DNA of 64,000 nucleotides from Bacteroidota bacterium (GTDB taxonomy: Bacteria > Bacteroidota > Bacteroidia > Flavobacteriales > Weeksellaceae). The translations under genes were made by a program, and so were the position numbers. The stretch spans positions 1-64,000 of the forward strand of contig JAFAFC010000007.1 in the NCBI GenBank assembly GCA_023423715.1, read 5' to 3'. The notes beneath the pieces are model-generated. The model did no database searches. It saw only the letters and a program-made list of their open reading frames with translations, and was not told the DNA's origin. This document shows, piece after piece, positions 43,957-53,132 of this stretch (positions are counted from its first letter, which is position 1; each line of letters opens with the position of its first letter).

Positions 43957-44244
43957 ATTTTCTAGAGCTTGTTGCTTCGCCAATTCGGCTGCTTGCTTTT
44001 CCAATTCCACTTTTTCTTTTTGCAATTGGGAATACTCTTTTTTACGTTGCGCTTGTTTTACCGCATTTCCTTTAGAAACGTAGCCTACCATTCCACCTAT
44101 AATTAATCCGATCCCGATTCCGGCTAAAATCCCCATTAAAGTTGTGGGTTCAAATAGTTTTACCACCGAAAAATTTGGAATAAAGTAAAATAAAATGGCC
44201 GATAATCCTAATAATATTAATCCAATAAGAGTTAAGCTTCTCAT
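43939..44244 (-). CDS. Small membrane protein with coiled-coil tail
   Basis: A 101-residue protein of unknown family. Two hydrophobic segments (about 4-22 and 34-56, the latter with the glycine repeat GILAGIGIGLIIGGMVG) precede a highly charged helical tail (about 62-98) rich in Lys, Glu, Gln and Ala, probably a coiled coil. Its last codons lie inside the terminator stem and the stop is in the loop. No partner gene is evident; the M48 peptidase gene upstream is on the same strand, 73 bases away. Confidence 0.75.
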   Translation of the reverse strand: MRSLTLIGLILLGLSAILFYFIPNFSVVKLFEPTTLMGILAGIGIGLIIGGMVGYVSKGNAVKQAQRKKEYSQLQKEKVELEKQAAELAKQQALENKNPQV

Positions 44245-44317
44245 AGTTTTGAAAATTAAAATTCCATTTCAAAAATACTAAAATTTGAAATGGAATTGGT
44301 TGAAAACTAAAATTCTA

Positions 44318-45127
44318 TTAAATTTTTCCCCCTGCAGCTTTGTAATATTCTAAAGCTCGAGGTAAATGTTTTGCGATATCTGCTCTTCGGTTTTCAGGGC
44401 TCGGGTGCGTTGAAAGGAATTCTGGTGGTCTATTCCCTGTAGAAATTGATTCCATTCTTTCCCAGAAAGGCGCCGCAGTTCTTGGGTCATAACCTGCCAT
44501 TGACATGAGATATAATCCCATTTCATCTGCTTCTAATTCTTGCGATCTACCATATTTTAATAAAACTGCTTGTGCTCCCAGTGGATATGCTTGTTGGAAG
44601 ATATTAGACCATTGCGATGAAGATAAAGCTCCACCTAAAATTTGGCCACCATACTGAGCGATAACTGCTTGTGAAATTCTTTCGTTTCCATGTCCAGCCA
44701 AAGCGTGAGAAATCTCGTGTCCCATAACAACCGCCATTCCATTAGCATCTTTAGTCACTGGAAGAATACCAGAATAAACGGCAACTTTTCCACCTGGCAT
44801 ACACCAAGCATTTACTTGATCGGACTGAAGTAAATTAAACTCCCAAGAATAGCCTTCTAAACTACCCGCTCTACCAATACTAGTATAGTACTTGTTTGCT
44901 GCGTTTTTAATATTGTTACCTACCGTTTTAATCTGATTAGCGGCTGTTGTTCCAGAGATAACTTTGCTAGAAGCCAAAGTCTCTTTATATTGCTGAACTG
45001 CCGAAGCTTGAATTTGAGAATTCAAAGAACCAATTTGAACTGATTTTCTCCCCGTAATTGGGTTAGTCGTACAAGCCATCAGCATCAAGGAAGCTGCGCC
45101 TACACTAAAAATGGATGTTATTTTCAT
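44318..45127 (-). CDS. M48 family metallopeptidase lipoprotein
   Basis: A 269-residue zinc metalloprotease. Lipobox LMLMAC gives a lipid Cys near residue 19. The catalytic motif HEISHALAGH (HExxH) and the third ligand Glu in SQELEADEMGLYLM are present, with a late STHPSPENRRADI motif of the LoiP/BepA-like group. These proteases in the outer membrane or periplasm degrade misassembled outer-membrane proteins. No TPR domain is present, so it is closer to LoiP than to BepA. Confidence 0.93.
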   Translation of the reverse strand: MKITSIFSVGAASLMLMACTTNPITGRKSVQIGSLNSQIQASAVQQYKETLASSKVISGTTAANQIKTVGNNIKNAANKYYTSIGRAGSLEGYSWEFNLLQSDQVNAWCMPGGKVAVYSGILPVTKDANGMAVVMGHEISHALAGHGNERISQAVIAQYGGQILGGALSSSQWSNIFQQAYPLGAQAVLLKYGRSQELEADEMGLYLMSMAGYDPRTAAPFWERMESISTGNRPPEFLSTHPSPENRRADIAKHLPRALEYYKAAGGKI

Positions 45128-45230
45128 AGCTTTATAATTTAATAGTTGAACGTTTACAATTATTATTCCAACAAATTAATTCAAGGTTGCATAATTTTTG
45201 ATTAATTTTAAAAAATATAATTTCAAAACA

Positions 45231-45764
45231 ATGAAAAAGTTATTAATACTGACCTCAGCGGTACTTGGATTGTTATTTCTACAATCGTGTGGTACTACTC
45301 AAAGTTACTTAGATAAAACGACACTTACGCAAGTTATTGAGCAAAATGAATTCACTTTTATGGCGCAACGTGCCAATCCGCTTGATACTTCTGCCAATAC
45401 CATTATGAATTCTATTCCCGGTGGCTTTGCCAATCGTGTGATGAATTTGGATTATGGATATACAATTGTCTTCAAGAAAGATGAAGTCTCAGTAAACCTT
45501 CCTTATTTCGGACGAGCCTATACAGCGCCAATTGATCCTAGAAAAACAGGATTTGATTTTGACTCTAAAGACTTTTATATTAAAAAATCCCAAGGCAAAA
45601 AAGGAAGCACAGTTTTGAATATTTCATTTAACGATCAAAACACGGTTCGCAAAATGATAATGGAAATTTTCCAGAATGGAAAAGCGTACGTTTCCGTAGA
45701 GTCTAACGACAAACAACCTATTTCTTATGATGGGTATATTATGAAAAATGAAGTGAAAAACTAA
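45231..45764 (+). CDS. DUF4251 lipoprotein
   Basis: A 177-residue protein with lipobox FLQSC (lipid Cys near residue 20). The mature domain fits DUF4251: FTFMAQRANPL, a glycine-rich VMNLDYGYTIVFKKDEVSVNLPYFGRAY stretch (core LPYFGRAYTAP) and GFDFDSKDF. Such proteins are common in Bacteroidota and of unknown function. I use the ATG at 45231. Its stop overlaps the stop of the convergent meaB gene by four bases, so no terminator separates them. Confidence 0.85.
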   Translation: MKKLLILTSAVLGLLFLQSCGTTQSYLDKTTLTQVIEQNEFTFMAQRANPLDTSANTIMNSIPGGFANRVMNLDYGYTIVFKKDEVSVNLPYFGRAYTAPIDPRKTGFDFDSKDFYIKKSQGKKGSTVLNISFNDQNTVRKMIMEIFQNGKAYVSVESNDKQPISYDGYIMKNEVKN

Positions 45765-46735
45765 GACAATAGTTGATCTACAAATAATTTTGCTTCTGAA
45801 CTGGGATTTGCCATAAGTTCGGAAGCATTTTTTTCATGCACGTCGTACAGCCCATCCTTAGCGTGTTTTGATGCTTTTTCCAAAATCAATTCTCGAACCC
45901 AATATTCAAATCGCTTTTTTGCTTGTTCTTTTCGAACCTCATCAAATCGACCTGATTTTTTCTTCAACTCAACAAAATCGGATATTTTATCATAAACAGA
46001 AGCCAAACCTTCGTGCTGCAAAGCCGAACCTAAAAGAACTGGAACGTTCCACCCTTTTTCCTTTTCGGGCATAAAATGCAGCGCGCGAAGCAATTCTTGT
46101 TTCGTAGATTTGGCTTTGGAAACATTATCTTGATTTACTTTATTGATAAAAATAAGATCGACCATTTCCATTACGCCGCGTTTGATTCCTTGAAGTTCAT
46201 CGCCACCACCAATAATTTTCAAAAAAAGAAAAACATCCGAAATATCAGCAACTAAAACTTCACTTTGCCCAACACCAACGGTTTCTATCAAAATATAATC
46301 ATATCCTGCTGCTTCGCAAATGAGCATCGTTTCAAAAGTTGTATTGGCTATTCCTCCTAAAAAACCAGAACTTGGCGAAGGCCGAATAAAGGCATTCTCT
46401 TCTTTGGCGAGTTCTTCCATTCTTGTTTTATCACCAAGAATAGAGCCTTTGTTGAGCGCAGAACTAGGATCAATAGCAAGAACAGCTACTTTTTTTCCTT
46501 GTTGAATTGCTAGTTGACCAAAACTTTCTATAAATGTTGACTTCCCCGCTCCTGGAACTCCTGTAATCCCTATGCGAACAGAGTTTCCGGTGAAAGGCAT
46601 TAATTCTTTCAGAACCAATTCGGCTTGAGTGCGATGTTCTTCTTTTTTGCTTTCAACCAAGGTAATTGCCTTACCCAAAAGTCTTTTATCACCAGAACGA
46701 ACACCAGCAACCAACTCATCAATAGAAAACTTCAT
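45761..46735 (-). CDS. meaB: MeaB-type G-protein chaperone of methylmalonyl-CoA mutase
   Basis: A 324-residue P-loop GTPase of the MeaB/ArgK family. Walker A is GVPGAGKSTFIESF, with the family's AIDPSSALNKGSILGDKTRM and GQSEVLVADISD segments and base-specificity NKVNQDN. MeaB guards the adenosylcobalamin mutase: it gates cofactor loading and prevents inactivation. The target mutase is encoded 2.5 kb away at 49272-51386 on the same strand, separated by unrelated genes. The C-terminal dimerisation helix is present. Confidence 0.95.
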   Translation of the reverse strand: MKFSIDELVAGVRSGDKRLLGKAITLVESKKEEHRTQAELVLKELMPFTGNSVRIGITGVPGAGKSTFIESFGQLAIQQGKKVAVLAIDPSSALNKGSILGDKTRMEELAKEENAFIRPSPSSGFLGGIANTTFETMLICEAAGYDYILIETVGVGQSEVLVADISDVFLFLKIIGGGDELQGIKRGVMEMVDLIFINKVNQDNVSKAKSTKQELLRALHFMPEKEKGWNVPVLLGSALQHEGLASVYDKISDFVELKKKSGRFDEVRKEQAKKRFEYWVRELILEKASKHAKDGLYDVHEKNASELMANPSSEAKLFVDQLLS

Positions 46736-46769
46736 AATCTCTAGACTGCAATTGTTTAAAATTAATTAT

Positions 46770-46777
46770 TAAATTTG
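46770..46777 (+). promoter_or_regulatory. Candidate -7 element of the small cytochrome gene
   Basis: TAAATTTG fits TAnnTTTG 17 bases before the ATG. A TTG at 46752-46754 is only 15 bases upstream, shorter than usual. Confidence 0.4.
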
Positions 46778-46794
46778 AAAGAAAAGATATTTAT

Positions 46795-47076
46795 ATGAAA
46801 AAAATACTGTTAGCATCAGCTTTTGGAGTTTTAGGTTTGGTTTCGTGTACCAAGAAACCGATTGCACAGGAAGAAGCATTAAAAGCGGAAAAATTAGCCC
46901 AAGGAAAAGTTATATTTGAAAATTCGTGTAAAAAATGCCACGACTTGCCTGTTCCAACCTCTTTTTCATCTGTACAATGGGTCGGAATTATGAATTCGAT
47001 GGCGCCAAAAGCAAAACTCAACGAAGAACAACACCAAATGGTTTACGACTATATCGTTTCTGTGAAGAAACAATAA
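46795..47076 (+). CDS. Small monoheme cytochrome c lipoprotein
   Basis: A 93-residue protein with lipobox GLVSC (lipid Cys near 18) and one heme c site CKKCH (45-49). A Met in GIMNSMAPKAKL is the likely sixth heme ligand, and DYIVSVKKQ forms the C-terminal helix of the class I fold. It would be a membrane-tethered periplasmic electron carrier. A link to the cbb3 oxidase as electron donor is possible but not shown by position. It is divergent from meaB. Confidence 0.85.
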   Translation: MKKILLASAFGVLGLVSCTKKPIAQEEALKAEKLAQGKVIFENSCKKCHDLPVPTSFSSVQWVGIMNSMAPKAKLNEEQHQMVYDYIVSVKKQ

Positions 47077-47080
47077 ATAA

Positions 47081-47108
47081 AAAACACCGTTGAATCGGTG
47101 TTTTTTTT
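47081..47108. terminator. Bidirectional intrinsic terminator
   Basis: Stem AAAACACCG (47081-47089) with 47096-47104 and loop TTGAAT, followed by a T-tract. It separates the cytochrome gene from the convergent epimerase gene. Confidence 0.92.
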
Positions 47109-47112
47109 ATGT

Positions 47113-48105
47113 TTATACTAATTCGATTCCTAATCCAGGTTTATCGGACAAGATAATTTTTCCACGATCGACATAACTTCCTTTGGCGTAATCGTTGGAG
47201 ATCAAATTGGCGCCATCCAAATCGGCAAAATCCAACAAGCCTCCTAATGCGCAGCCAGCCGAGATCCCAACGGACGATTCTGTCATACATCCCAACATTA
47301 CTTTATATCCAAGAAACTTCGATTTTTTAATGAGTTCCAAAGCCGGTGTTAGTCCGCCACACTTCATTAATTTAATATTGACACTTGAATAATGCGGTCT
47401 CAATGTTTCCAAATAAGTGATATTCTGAACATCTTCATCCGCCATCCAATTGGCATAACCACGATTTTTTAGAGGATGATATTTTCCAATTGCTAGTGGT
47501 TGCTCTAAGTATAAAAACTTCTCCGCCAAAGGGTTTTCTTGAATCCAAATGCAATCTTCATCTTTCAAACTCGCATTAGAGTCTAAAGCAACGGGACGAT
47601 GAAAATTAGCCAAAACTTCAAAGTCTTTTTTATCTAAGTGATTACATTTCACCTTAAAACGAGACCAGTCGCTCTTTTCCATTTTCTTAAGCTGCTCTTC
47701 TATTGGCGCTATAGAAATCGTGTAGGAGCTTTCCGCAACTTTAGAATTATCTAGTTTATTTAATTCAGCAAAATTTTTATTCTCCAACTTCCCAAATAAA
47801 TCCCAATAGGCGCAATCCAAAGCCGAGAGAAGGAATGCGGGAATATTCAGTGAAACTAAAAAATCATAAAAATCAGTCGGATACGCAATCTTATGCGATT
47901 CAATCTTGCTTCTAATTTGTTCTAATTTCACCTCAAATTCAGCCAAATTAATTCCATAATAGTTGATTTCTACGCACTCACCATAACCTTTTTTCCCTGC
48001 GTGACTCAACTGAACCATCAAAGCATCGCGCTTATCATAACTTCCATACGCAATGGCAAACGTTTCTTTTAATTTTAGTTCTTTCTGAAAATAAGCTAAC
48101 TGCAT
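47113..48105 (-). CDS. Enolase-superfamily dipeptide epimerase
   Basis: A 330-residue member of the mandelate racemase/muconate-lactonizing subgroup. The first catalytic lysine is in SRFKVKCN, metal ligands in ALDSNASL, FLYLEQPLA and WMADEDVQN, and the second lysine in SVNIKLMKCGGL. This pattern matches L-Ala-D/L-Glu epimerases (YcjG/YkfB) that recycle murein peptides, but dipeptide specificity in the family varies. It is a single-gene unit with a terminator at its 3' side. Confidence 0.88.
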   Translation of the reverse strand: MQLAYFQKELKLKETFAIAYGSYDKRDALMVQLSHAGKKGYGECVEINYYGINLAEFEVKLEQIRSKIESHKIAYPTDFYDFLVSLNIPAFLLSALDCAYWDLFGKLENKNFAELNKLDNSKVAESSYTISIAPIEEQLKKMEKSDWSRFKVKCNHLDKKDFEVLANFHRPVALDSNASLKDEDCIWIQENPLAEKFLYLEQPLAIGKYHPLKNRGYANWMADEDVQNITYLETLRPHYSSVNIKLMKCGGLTPALELIKKSKFLGYKVMLGCMTESSVGISAGCALGGLLDFADLDGANLISNDYAKGSYVDRGKIILSDKPGLGIELV

Positions 48106-48306
48106 GGTGATTAAATTCTAAAAAAAGGATAATTCTACTTTGTTCAACGAATTAAAAGTACATAAAACTGCTGATTCTTTTTGTAAAACAATTGTAAAAC
48201 AAACATAAAAAGCATTAAATCAGCATATTAATTTTAAAATTGTTTTACATTTCCTTTTCTTGAATGCGGCATTTCTTTGGTATAGTTTTACATCAGATAA
48301 TCAATT

Positions 48307-49236
48307 ATGAAAAAATTACTAATTCTCAGTATCGCATTGCTTGGATTGGCTTCATGCAGTAAAAACGAAATTTCACAAGCTCGAGATACAATCAATAAAG
48401 TGGATAGCACCTACACTTCTGTTTCTAATCAAATAAAAACAACTGATTCCATCGTGAGTTCGGTGCGAGATTCGGCTCAAGTAAAAATTGAAAAGTTCCA
48501 AAAAGACAAAGATAAAATTCAGGAAAGTTTTAAAAAGACGATTGATTCTACCGAAAAAATCTTGAAAGGCTATTCAGAAATTCCAAAACAAATGGATTCA
48601 TTGCAAAAAGTAGCTGATGAAAAAATAAGGCAAGCCCAAGAAAAAACAGAAAAGATTGTCAAAGAGACAAAAATTATCTACCGTGATAAACCAGTCGCGA
48701 CTTCCGAGGCAAAAGAACCAGTTTATAAAGAAGTACTGCCTTTAGTCCAAGAAACTAGTGCGCGCGTTTCCCTTGATGTTCCGGTAGTTTCTGAAGCAAA
48801 AGAGCAGATAAGAAATCTTGTCAATAAATATGATGGTACTTTAAAATCAGAACAAATATCCATTAATACAGGAACTGAAAATGGGTATTTTCAAATTCGA
48901 CTTCCCCAAGAAAAATTAGAATATTTTCTATCGGATTTACAAAATTTTGGAACAATTCAGCAAAAAGACATTGAAAACGTGTATCCAAATGGAAATTCGG
49001 TACAAATAACGAATTTAAGTTTATCTATTAAAAATCAACCAATTGCAACCTCAAGTAATGAAGACGAATCCTTTTCAAATAAATCAGCTTCTGCATTTGG
49101 AAAAGGTTGGAACGTACTTCAGGAAATCTTTTTATTTCTGATTCCTTTTTGGCCAATCTTTCTCATCGGAGGAATTCTTTTCTATATCGTTAGAAAAAAC
49201 AAGAAACCTAAAGATACAACCCAAGATTCAATATAA
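48307..49236 (+). CDS. DUF4349 lipoprotein (second copy)
   Basis: A 309-residue DUF4349 protein. Lipobox GLASC (lipid Cys near 17) is followed by a long charged helical region (about 25-125) with coiled-coil character, longer than in the first copy at 36018. The DUF4349 beta domain follows (about 145-240), with ARVSLDVPVVSEAKEQ and GYFQIRLPQEKL, then a membrane helix (about 273-295) and a KNKKPK tail. Both copies share order and topology but little sequence. A plausible promoter, TTG at 48260 and TAGTTTTA at 48283, lies upstream. Confidence 0.85.
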   Translation: MKKLLILSIALLGLASCSKNEISQARDTINKVDSTYTSVSNQIKTTDSIVSSVRDSAQVKIEKFQKDKDKIQESFKKTIDSTEKILKGYSEIPKQMDSLQKVADEKIRQAQEKTEKIVKETKIIYRDKPVATSEAKEPVYKEVLPLVQETSARVSLDVPVVSEAKEQIRNLVNKYDGTLKSEQISINTGTENGYFQIRLPQEKLEYFLSDLQNFGTIQQKDIENVYPNGNSVQITNLSLSIKNQPIATSSNEDESFSNKSASAFGKGWNVLQEIFLFLIPFWPIFLIGGILFYIVRKNKKPKDTTQDSI

Positions 49237-49240
49237 AAAA

Positions 49241-49268
49241 AGAAGGAAACCTTATTTGGTTTCCTTTT
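49241..49268. terminator. Bidirectional intrinsic terminator
   Basis: Stem AAGGAAACC (49243-49251) with GGTTTCCTT (49258-49266), loop TTATTT and A/T tracts on both sides, between the convergent DUF4349 and mutase genes. Confidence 0.9.
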
Positions 49269-49271
49269 CTA

Positions 49272-51386
49272 TTAGTCTAAAAATTTTTCTAAAATATCTA
49301 CCGCGCATTTTGGAAGGTTGGTTCCTGGACCGAAAATGAAATCGGCGCCGTTTGCGTACAGATAATCGTAATCTTGTTGCGGAATTACACCTCCAACAAC
49401 GATGGTAATATCGTCTGCACCTAATTTTTTGAGCTCCTCTACAACTTGCGGAACCAAAGTTTTGTGACCTGCCGCCAAAGAGGAAACACCCAAAATATGG
49501 ATATCATTTTCTACGGCTTGCTTTGCAACTTCCTCTGGCGTTTGGAACAATGGTGCAACATCCACATCAAATCCCATATCTGCAAAAGCGGTTGCTACTA
49601 CTTTCGCGCCGCGGTCGTGACCGTCTTGTCCCATTTTCACGACCATAATTCTTGGTCGGCGACCTTCTTGCTCCTCGAATTTTTGTGTTAAATCGATGGC
49701 TTTTCCAAAATATTCGTTCTTTGTTGCATTCATAGCGTAAACTCCTGAAATTGTTTTGATATTGGCTTTGTAACGTCCGAATTCTGTTTCCAAAGCATCG
49801 GAAATTTCGCCTAAAGTAACACGATTTCTCGCCGCTTCAATACTTAAAGCCAAAAGGTTTTCAGTTTGATTAATGGCAGAATCTTTAATTCTCTCCAAAA
49901 TAGCTTCTACAGCCTTATTATCTCTTTTTTCTTTGATGGAATTTAATCTTTCAATCTGTTTTTGACGAACCATTGAATTGTCGATATCTAAAATATCAAA
50001 TTCTGGTTGTTTTTGCGAAGATTTGAATGAATTAACACCAATGATAAATTCCTCGCCACTATCGATTTTTGCTTGTTTTCGTGCAGCTGCTTCCTCAATT
50101 CTCATTTTTGGAATTCCAGCTTCGATAGCTTTTGTCATTCCGCCTTCTTTTTCTACCTCATCGATATATTTCATGGCTTCTTCGATCATTTGCTGCGTTA
50201 AAGCTTCCACCAAATGACTTCCGCCCATTGGGTCAACAACATCGCAAATATGACTTTCCTGCTGCAAAATAATCTGCGTATTTCTCGCAATTTTCGCGGA
50301 ATAATCGGTTGGCAAAGCAATCGCTTCATCTAAAGCGTTGGTATGCAAAGATTGAGTTCCGCCCAAAGCCGAAGAAAGTGCTTCAATAGCTGTTCTCGTG
50401 ATATTATTGAAAGGTTCTTGCTCCGTTAAAGACCAACCCGAAGTTTGAGAATGCGTTCTCAACGCCAAAGATTTTTGATTTTGAGGATTGAATTGCGAAA
50501 TTAGATTTGCCCAAATAACTCTTGCTGCACGCATTTTTGCGATTTCCATAAAGTGATTCATCCCAATTGCCCAGAAAAATGACAAACGTGGTGCAAAATC
50601 ATCGATATTCATCCCTGCTTTAATCCCCGTTCTCACGTATTCTAAACCATCCGCCAAAGTGTAAGCCATTTCCAAAACTGGCGTTGCGCCAGCTTCTTGC
50701 ATGTGATATCCAGAAATAGAAATCGAGTTGAATTTGGGAATGTATTTCGAGGTATATTCAAAAATATCTGCGATAATCTTCATTGATGGCGTTGGCGGAT
50801 AAATGTAGGTATTTCGCACCATGAATTCTTTCAAAATATCATTCTGGATGGTACCTGAAAGCAATTCTTGAGAAACTCCTTGTTCTTCAGCCGCAACGAT
50901 ATAAAATGCCAAAATTGGAAGTACAGCACCATTCATCGTCATGGAAACGGAAATTTGATCCAAAGGAATTTGGTCAAACAAAATCTTCATATCTTCCACG
51001 GAATCGATGGCTACACCTGCTTTTCCAACATCTCCAACCACTCTAGCATGATCGGAATCATAACCTCTGTGCGTTGCCAAATCAAAAGCTACGGAAAGTC
51101 CTTTTTGACCAGCTGCTAAGTTTCTTCTGTAAAAAGCGTTCGATTCTTCCGCCGTTGAAAATCCTGCATATTGACGAATTGTCCAAGGTTTTTGAACGTA
51201 CATCGTAGAATAAGGTCCACGAAGGTAAGGTGCAATTCCTGCCGAAGCTTCGCTCTTTGCAAAATCAACATCTTCTTTTGTGTATTGGGTTTTCAATTGA
51301 AGACCGTCTTTTTCGAAAGTGTAGTTTTCTAAATTTGAAGCGGTTATCTTAAAATCAGGATTCGTATTCGTAATTGCTTTTCGCAT
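49272..51386 (-). CDS. scpA: Methylmalonyl-CoA mutase, large subunit or homodimer
   Basis: A 704-residue adenosylcobalamin enzyme that interconverts succinyl-CoA and methylmalonyl-CoA. The N-terminal TIM barrel has RGPYSTMYVQKPWTIRQYAG (substrate channel) and the middle SQTSGWSLTEQ and MGGSHLVEALT. The C-terminal B12 domain has the base-off motif D588-H590-G593 (DGHDRG) and VGGVIPQQDY. No small-subunit gene is adjacent: upstream comes prfA after 120 bases. The protein may act as an Sbm-like homodimer or have its partner elsewhere. The chaperone gene meaB lies downstream. Confidence 0.95.
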   Translation of the reverse strand: MRKAITNTNPDFKITASNLENYTFEKDGLQLKTQYTKEDVDFAKSEASAGIAPYLRGPYSTMYVQKPWTIRQYAGFSTAEESNAFYRRNLAAGQKGLSVAFDLATHRGYDSDHARVVGDVGKAGVAIDSVEDMKILFDQIPLDQISVSMTMNGAVLPILAFYIVAAEEQGVSQELLSGTIQNDILKEFMVRNTYIYPPTPSMKIIADIFEYTSKYIPKFNSISISGYHMQEAGATPVLEMAYTLADGLEYVRTGIKAGMNIDDFAPRLSFFWAIGMNHFMEIAKMRAARVIWANLISQFNPQNQKSLALRTHSQTSGWSLTEQEPFNNITRTAIEALSSALGGTQSLHTNALDEAIALPTDYSAKIARNTQIILQQESHICDVVDPMGGSHLVEALTQQMIEEAMKYIDEVEKEGGMTKAIEAGIPKMRIEEAAARKQAKIDSGEEFIIGVNSFKSSQKQPEFDILDIDNSMVRQKQIERLNSIKEKRDNKAVEAILERIKDSAINQTENLLALSIEAARNRVTLGEISDALETEFGRYKANIKTISGVYAMNATKNEYFGKAIDLTQKFEEQEGRRPRIMVVKMGQDGHDRGAKVVATAFADMGFDVDVAPLFQTPEEVAKQAVENDIHILGVSSLAAGHKTLVPQVVEELKKLGADDITIVVGGVIPQQDYDYLYANGADFIFGPGTNLPKCAVDILEKFLD

Positions 51387-51473
51387 TTTTTGTAAGAAAT
51401 TGATTGCTTATAAAGTTACGTTTTTTTTAAAAAACAAAAAGTTGATTTTGCTAATTTAGTATAGGTTGCATTA

Positions 51474-51501
51474 AATAAAAAAAGCGACTTAAAAAGCCGC
51501 T
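51474..51501 (-). terminator. Intrinsic terminator of prfA
   Basis: On the minus strand an eight-pair hairpin (51501-51494 with 51490-51483, one G-U pair, loop of three) is followed by a T-tract, eight bases after the prfA stop. Confidence 0.8.
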
Positions 51502-51508
51502 CTATATT

Positions 51509-52594
51509 TTAAATCCCTTCCTCTTCGCCTTTCATTTTTTCGGCGTTCTCTGCCATGATAACAGCATCGATCATTTCACCAATATCTCCATTCATATAGG
51601 CATCCAAATTATAGATTGATTTATTAATTCGGTGATCGGTAACACGACCTTGAGGGTAATTGTACGTTTTAATTTTTGCAGAACGGTCTCCTGTAGAAAC
51701 CATTGATTTTCTTTGTGCCGCAATATCTCCTTGAACCTTTTGCAACTCGATATCATACAATTTTGTACGAAGCATTTCCATTGCTAATTCACGGTTTGCC
51801 AGCTGCGAACGTGCTTGTTGACAAACTACCACCATCCCAGATGGCTTGTGCGTTAATTGAACTTTTGTTTCAACCTTGTTTACGTTTTGTCCACCGGCAC
51901 CACCTGAACGAGATGTTTGCATTTCGATATCTGCAGGATTTAATTCAAAATCCACTTCTTCGGCTTCTGGAAGAACGGCAATTGTTATAGCTGATGTATG
52001 CACACGACCTTGAGATTCAGTTTCAGGAACACGCTGTACACGGTGAACTCCAGATTCAAATTTCATTACTCCATAAACGCCATCGCCTTCCACTTTCATG
52101 ATTAATTCCTTGTATCCCTTTGCTGCTTCATTAGAATCGGTTACTTCATGTCTCCAACCTTTCGTTTTGAAATACATGGTGTACATTCTATATACATCTT
52201 CCACAAAAATAGCCGCTTCGTCGCCTCCTGTTCCTGCACGTAATTCAACAATAACGTTTTTGTCATCGGCTGGATCTTTAGGAATTAAAAGAACTTTCAA
52301 CTCTTCTTCCAAACCTGGAATTTTTTCTTGCGCTTCTAGCTTTTCCATTTTAGCCAAATCCACCAAATCCCTGTCAGAACCATCTGCAATGATTTCATCT
52401 GACTCTTCAATTGAATCTAAAGCGCCTTTATATTCATCGTAAACCTTAACAATTTTACCCAAATCACTATATTCCTTGTTTAAAGAGGAATATTTTTTTT
52501 GATCTGAAATTACATCTGGCTGAATAATCAAATCGGCAACTTCATTATAACGTTGCTTAATGGCTTCTAACTTTGGAATTAATGACTTTGACAT
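51509..52594 (-). CDS. prfA: Peptide chain release factor 1
   Basis: A 361-residue class I release factor that reads UAA and UAG. The catalytic GGQ is in SGGAGGQNVNKVET. The codon-recognition tripeptide region is VQRVPETESQGRVHTS, a PxT variant found in other RF1 proteins. The ribosome-binding N-terminal helical domain (about 1-100) is complete. It is a single-gene unit with its own terminator. Confidence 0.97.
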   Translation of the reverse strand: MSKSLIPKLEAIKQRYNEVADLIIQPDVISDQKKYSSLNKEYSDLGKIVKVYDEYKGALDSIEESDEIIADGSDRDLVDLAKMEKLEAQEKIPGLEEELKVLLIPKDPADDKNVIVELRAGTGGDEAAIFVEDVYRMYTMYFKTKGWRHEVTDSNEAAKGYKELIMKVEGDGVYGVMKFESGVHRVQRVPETESQGRVHTSAITIAVLPEAEEVDFELNPADIEMQTSRSGGAGGQNVNKVETKVQLTHKPSGMVVVCQQARSQLANRELAMEMLRTKLYDIELQKVQGDIAAQRKSMVSTGDRSAKIKTYNYPQGRVTDHRINKSIYNLDAYMNGDIGEMIDAVIMAENAEKMKGEEEGI

Positions 52595-52672
52595 TATGGA
52601 ATTTTTGTGGGTGCAAAGATACGTTTTTTTGAAAAAAGAAATTTTCTAGTTTTCCTGGATTACAAGCAAAAC

Positions 52673-52702
52673 AAAAAAAGTTTCAACTAGGTTGAAACTT
52701 TT
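52673..52702 (-). terminator. Intrinsic terminator after the small membrane protein gene
   Basis: A 12-base-pair perfect stem AAAAGTTTCAAC (52676-52687) with 52691-52702 and a three-base loop, with a T-run on the minus strand, 65 bases after the gene's stop. Confidence 0.88.
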
Positions 52703-52766
52703 GTATATATTGTATTGCTTTGATATCACTTCACTCGAATTAAGGGAGCAAAGCGATGACACCAAA

Positions 52767-53039
52767 TTAATGATGACCGTGATGTAAGAAAGGGCCGTTT
52801 CCTTTAGGCTCGCTATAGATAACTTCTACTCCTTCTTGCTCTGTAATCAATTTTCTTCTGATCGTTTCTGGATCAAATGGTTTTGACTTACCAAAATATT
52901 CTCTAAGACCTTCTGTAAGCCACATAGGTACAACTACCGTAGCGAACATAAAGATACACCAGAATCCGATGATGAACATCGTAAAGAAATAAATAGTCCA
53001 AAGGAACTGGTAAAATGGCCAAAATGCTGATAACATCAT
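52767..53039 (-). CDS. Small membrane protein with His-rich tail
   Basis: A 90-residue protein of unknown family. Two closely spaced hydrophobic helices (about 5-22 and 25-43) are followed by a soluble tail with SKPFDPETIRRKLITEQEG and a C-terminal HHGHH. The tail could bind metal. Start codons at 53039 and 53036 are both ATG. It lies downstream of the class I fumarase gene on the same strand (93 bases), has its own terminator, and no function can be assigned. Confidence 0.75.
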   Translation of the reverse strand: MMLSAFWPFYQFLWTIYFFTMFIIGFWCIFMFATVVVPMWLTEGLREYFGKSKPFDPETIRRKLITEQEGVEVIYSEPKGNGPFLHHGHH

Positions 53040-53132
53040 TTTCTTAAATATTTAGGGCAAAAATAGAACTTTTTTCTTTTTTGACAAAAGATTTGAAGCC
53101 TATTTTCGAAATTAGATTGAGTTTAAATTAGT

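Noticed and set aside
51509..52594. Release factor with Pro-Glu-Thr instead of Pro-Ala-Thr at the codon-recognition site.
   Set aside because: PxT variants including PET are known from other RF1 proteins such as that of Bacillus, so it is not evidence of altered stop-codon use.
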